Origin: Streptomyces sp. MMBL 11-1
GTDB lineage: Bacteria; Actinomycetota; Actinomycetes; Streptomycetales; Streptomycetaceae
Direction: 5' to 3'
Length of the DNA: 64,000 bases
Assembly (NCBI RefSeq): GCF_028622875.1
Contig: NZ_CP117710.1
Coordinates: forward strand, 334,979 to 398,978
Position numbers and translations under genes: made by a program. Of this stretch, positions 61,785 through 64,000 are shown one piece after another. The notes beneath the pieces were generated by a model, which worked only from the letters and a program-made list of their open reading frames with translations, was not told the origin of the DNA and searched no databases. Within the stretch, counting starts at the first letter, position 1, and each line of letters opens with the position of its first letter.

Positions 61785-62030
61785 GAAGGACCACGTGTTG
61801 GAGTTGCCGGTGTCGCTGCCCGTCCGCGCCGCACGCGTCCTGCAACTGGCCGGCTGGGTGAAGGCGCTGAGCGAGCACACCGAGCACCTGCTGCTCGCCG
61901 ACGAGGTGACCGGCATGTGGTCGACCGCCCCGTGCCCTCGAGCACCTGGCCGCCGCCCCGGACACCGCCCGCCCGGGCCGGCCGCCCGCGCCCGGACAAG
62001 CAGTCGCCGGGGGTCTGGACACGCTGCGCC
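61785..62030 (+). pseudogene. further fragment of the large protein family
   Basis: RAARVLQLAGWVKALSEHTE HLLLADEVTGMWSTAP parallels RAARVLELTALK...LAEHAPHLLLPDGSAGGRWPAAP of copy A. No start. Relic of yet another copy behind copy B. Confidence 0.55.
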
Positions 62031-62221
62031 TGGCGCTGGCCGGCGCCCTGCCCCGCCGGTGTTGTCCGCCCGCTGTTCCGTACGTCCGTGACGATCCGGC
62101 CCGGGGGTGCCGCGCCGGTCTCGCCGAGGACCTGCCGGCCACCGGGTCCTGCTCGCCCTCAACCGCCCGCCGCCCGCCCGTCGGCCCGTGTCCACAGGCC
62201 GCTGGCCAGAGGCTGCACCGC

Positions 62222-62491
62222 ATGACGATCTCTTCGAATGCTTCCGTTGTCACCGCGCCGGAGAGCGGCCCGGTGGCGCACCGTGCCGCTTGGCTCTGCC
62301 CCGGCTGCTACTCCAACGTGCCTGCCGACCGTGTGCCCAAGGACTCGTGCGTGGGCCGCTGCGCGTTGGTACACGAGGACAGCGACGCCTGCCGCAACTG
62401 CCGGGAGTGGCTGTGCGTCGGGTGCGGCAAGCATCCCGTGGACGTGTGTGCTGACGCTCTGCCCGATGTGCTGCGACGACTGAGCCGGTGA
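62222..62491 (+). CDS. Cys-rich protein, 89 aa
   Basis: ATG at 62222. Eight cysteines in zinc-like spacing: CPGCYSN near residue 26, DSCVGRCAL, DACRNC and CVGCGKHPVDVC. Overlaps the next gene by 4 bases. Possibly a DNA- or RNA-binding partner of the endonuclease. Confidence 0.65.
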   Translation: MTISSNASVVTAPESGPVAHRAAWLCPGCYSNVPADRVPKDSCVGRCALVHEDSDACRNCREWLCVGCGKHPVDVCADALPDVLRRLSR

Positions 62492-63200
62492 ACGGTTCGA
62501 CGTGGCCGGCGGACGGGCTCCGGGAGCGCCTGGCCGTGCTGCGGGGGTGGGCGCGAGGGGTGAGACCGGCCCGTGGTGCCCCGGCAGCCGTGCCGGAGCA
62601 GGAGACGACGCCCGCCTCCGCGCCCGGTCCGGCGCCTTCCGCTGCTGCGTCCCCTGCCGGTGACGGACCTGGTGGGCGGCGTGGTACCGGGAGCCCGGGA
62701 GCGCCGCCGGCACCGGTATCGCGCGGCGCCCGGATCGTGCCGGTGCCGGTGGTGCCGCGCGCCCGGTGGGAGGCCCGCCGTACTCCGCCGCTCCTGTACG
62801 CGCGGATGTCCCATAGCCAGCGGGCCGCCTACCGCGACCGTCACCCGCAGTGCCGGCTGTGCCGGTGCCGCCCGACGGCCGCCGTCGACCACGACGCGGT
62901 CACGGGGCACGTGCGCGGCGCGGTGTGCCGCAGCTGCAACAGCTGGCTGGGGTCGATGGAGGCGGCGCTGCGCGTCCCCGCGCGCGCCATGCAGCAGCAG
63001 GCGGCCTCCTGCACTGGAGGTTCGAGGCCGACGGCACGGACGCGCTGGCCCACTACGCGGGCGAGTTGTCGTATCTGGGGCTGACCGTCAAGGAGTTCGC
63101 CGGCGGACTGCTCGCGGTGCGCCGGCTGCTGGCGGTGCCGTGTGTGTACTGGACGACCAGGCCGCAGGGCCTGCCCGTGAGACCGGGTGGACGAAGACCG
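62488..63200 (+). pseudogene. endonuclease VII-like HNH protein with frameshift
   Basis: GTG 62488 overlaps the preceding stop. After a disordered N-terminus comes the recombination endonuclease VII signature: CRLCRCRPTAAVDHDAVTGH VRGAVCRSCNSWLG (two CxxC pairs and DHD). Near 63007 the frame shifts. The other frame continues LLHWRFEADGTDALAHYAGE LSYLGLTVKEFAGGLLAVRR and CVYWTTRPQG. 63201-63642 shows no gene. Confidence 0.65.
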
Positions 63201-63642
63201 GGCCCCTGGCGGACGCCGAGGAGGCCGAGCGGCACCATCGCCGTCTGCGAAGCGCTTGCGGAGTCGCCGTTGTCGTCACCGCGTTCGAGCCGGACGACGG
63301 CGTGAACAGCCCTTCTCCCCGCGGTCTGGTCAAGTCCTTCACCGGCAGCAGCCCCAGCACCACTACGGCAGCCGGCGCACCGGCCTGGACCGCAGCGGCC
63401 CGCCCGGCGGCGGCCAGCAGGGCCGGGCGGGCCCGGGCAGCCAGGCCGGGAATGACCGACGAGCCCGTGTGCCCGCCCGCTCCCGCGCTGTCGCCGAACC
63501 TCGGCCGTACCGCGACGGTCCCCGGCGCCCGGTCGCGGTACGAAGCAGCTGCGCCCGGCGCTGGTCGAGGGGACCGCCCGGGGGCGCTCGACCGGCTGAC
63601 TGGTCCGGGCCCCGGGCCGGCCGGGTCGGGAATGATCGGGGG

Positions 63643-64000
63643 ATGAGCGATGACCACCTCTCTGCCGAGCCGGCTCCCGCCCCGGCGCCGCGCCCCGATG
63701 CCCGTTCCGATGGCCGGGACGAGCTGCGCGCCTGGCGGCGCCGCGGCGGCTCTTCGTGGACGAGCCCGTGTTCACCGCCGAGGGGCTGCCGGGACGTTCC
63801 GGCTGCAGTTGTTCACCGCGCCCGGGGTACGCCCGGTCGCGGTGGCGACCCAGATCGCCGGCGAGGAGGGGATGGGGCTGATGAACGGAGTCGAGCGGTA
63901 CGCGGGCGCGGTGTGGGAGCGGCACTGCCGGGCACGAGGTCCCGCCGGTGTGGGTGGAGCGGCAGCTGTGGCCGGAAGGATCACGGCAGGAGGCCCCTTT
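63643..64000 (+). pseudogene. hypothetical protein, frameshifted and cut by window edge
   Basis: ATG 63643. Pieces in three frames: MSDDHLSAEPAPAPAPRPDA RSDGRDELRAW, LFVDEPVFTAEGLPG, then FRLQLFTAPGVRPVAVATQI AGEEGMGLMNGVERYAGAVW. At least two indels. Appears to be a Streptomyces hypothetical family. Confidence 0.5.

Noticed and set aside
1..64000. CRISPR arrays, insertion sequences, integrase or telomere-like palindromes
   Set aside because: No regularly spaced repeats, transposase or integrase motifs, or terminal palindrome series were seen in the window.

Overview
The window is very GC-rich (about 70%), with strong G/C at third codon positions, GTG/TTG/CTG starts and families typical of Streptomyces. 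It looks like part of a large conjugative plasmid (possibly linear) or integrative conjugative element, not chromosome. It holds a complete actinobacterial type IV secretion-like transfer operon, dozens of small cargo genes of unknown function, a tRNA/tRNA-like cluster, and a long stretch of duplicated and decaying genes. No telomere, insertion sequence, CRISPR array or integrase was seen.

Layout. 1-5.7 kb (minus): small unknown genes, then a four-gene operon with an ADP-ribosylglycohydrolase and a PP-loop (PAPS reductase-like) enzyme. 6.0-20.5 kb (minus): the transfer operon. In transcription order it runs: DUF2637/SpdB-like membrane protein, FtsK/TraB-type coupling ATPase, TcpC-like protein, small membrane protein, TcpE-like protein, two paralogous proteins with degenerate P-loops, VirB4-like ATPase, VirB6/TrbL-like membrane protein, a second VirB8/TcpC-like protein and a two-domain peptidoglycan hydrolase. 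Several junctions are 4-bp ATGA/GTGA overlaps. 20.8-39 kb: cargo operons of small, mostly unknown proteins (a three-fold winged-helix protein, a stand-alone DUF262 protein, many Cys-rich proteins), plus a tRNA-Arg(ACG) gene and tRNA-like sequences at 36.3-36.9 kb. 39-50 kb: a CoiA-like nuclease gene, a few intact genes, and many fragments and duplications. 50-53.8 kb: two winged-helix proteins behind inverted repeats (possible replication or regulatory pair), an HTH protein and small genes. 54-64 kb: two tandem copies of a very large protein family of unknown function, an HTH gene coupled to the second copy, and an endonuclease VII-like gene, nearly all with frameshifts.

The most striking signal is a shared promoter. 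Twelve elements between 1.1 and 44.5 kb have the form GACA-N8-TTGAC(A/T)-N17-TAAATT(AG), usually written GAGTAAATTAG at the -10. Each sits at the head of a cargo operon (or of the tRNA cluster), on both strands, and none lies inside the transfer operon. This points to an element-wide cargo regulon with a dedicated regulator.

Other structure the genes do not explain: paired inverted-repeat clusters built on GTGTTCGG (47.3 and 48.5 kb), TGAAACG arrays shared by the traB gene and a non-coding region at 39.1 kb, a perfect 26-bp inverted repeat upstream of traB, repeated CCTGTGGACAGAG boxes upstream of transfer genes, and a concentration of one-base frameshifts beyond 41 kb that could be real decay or homopolymer assembly errors.
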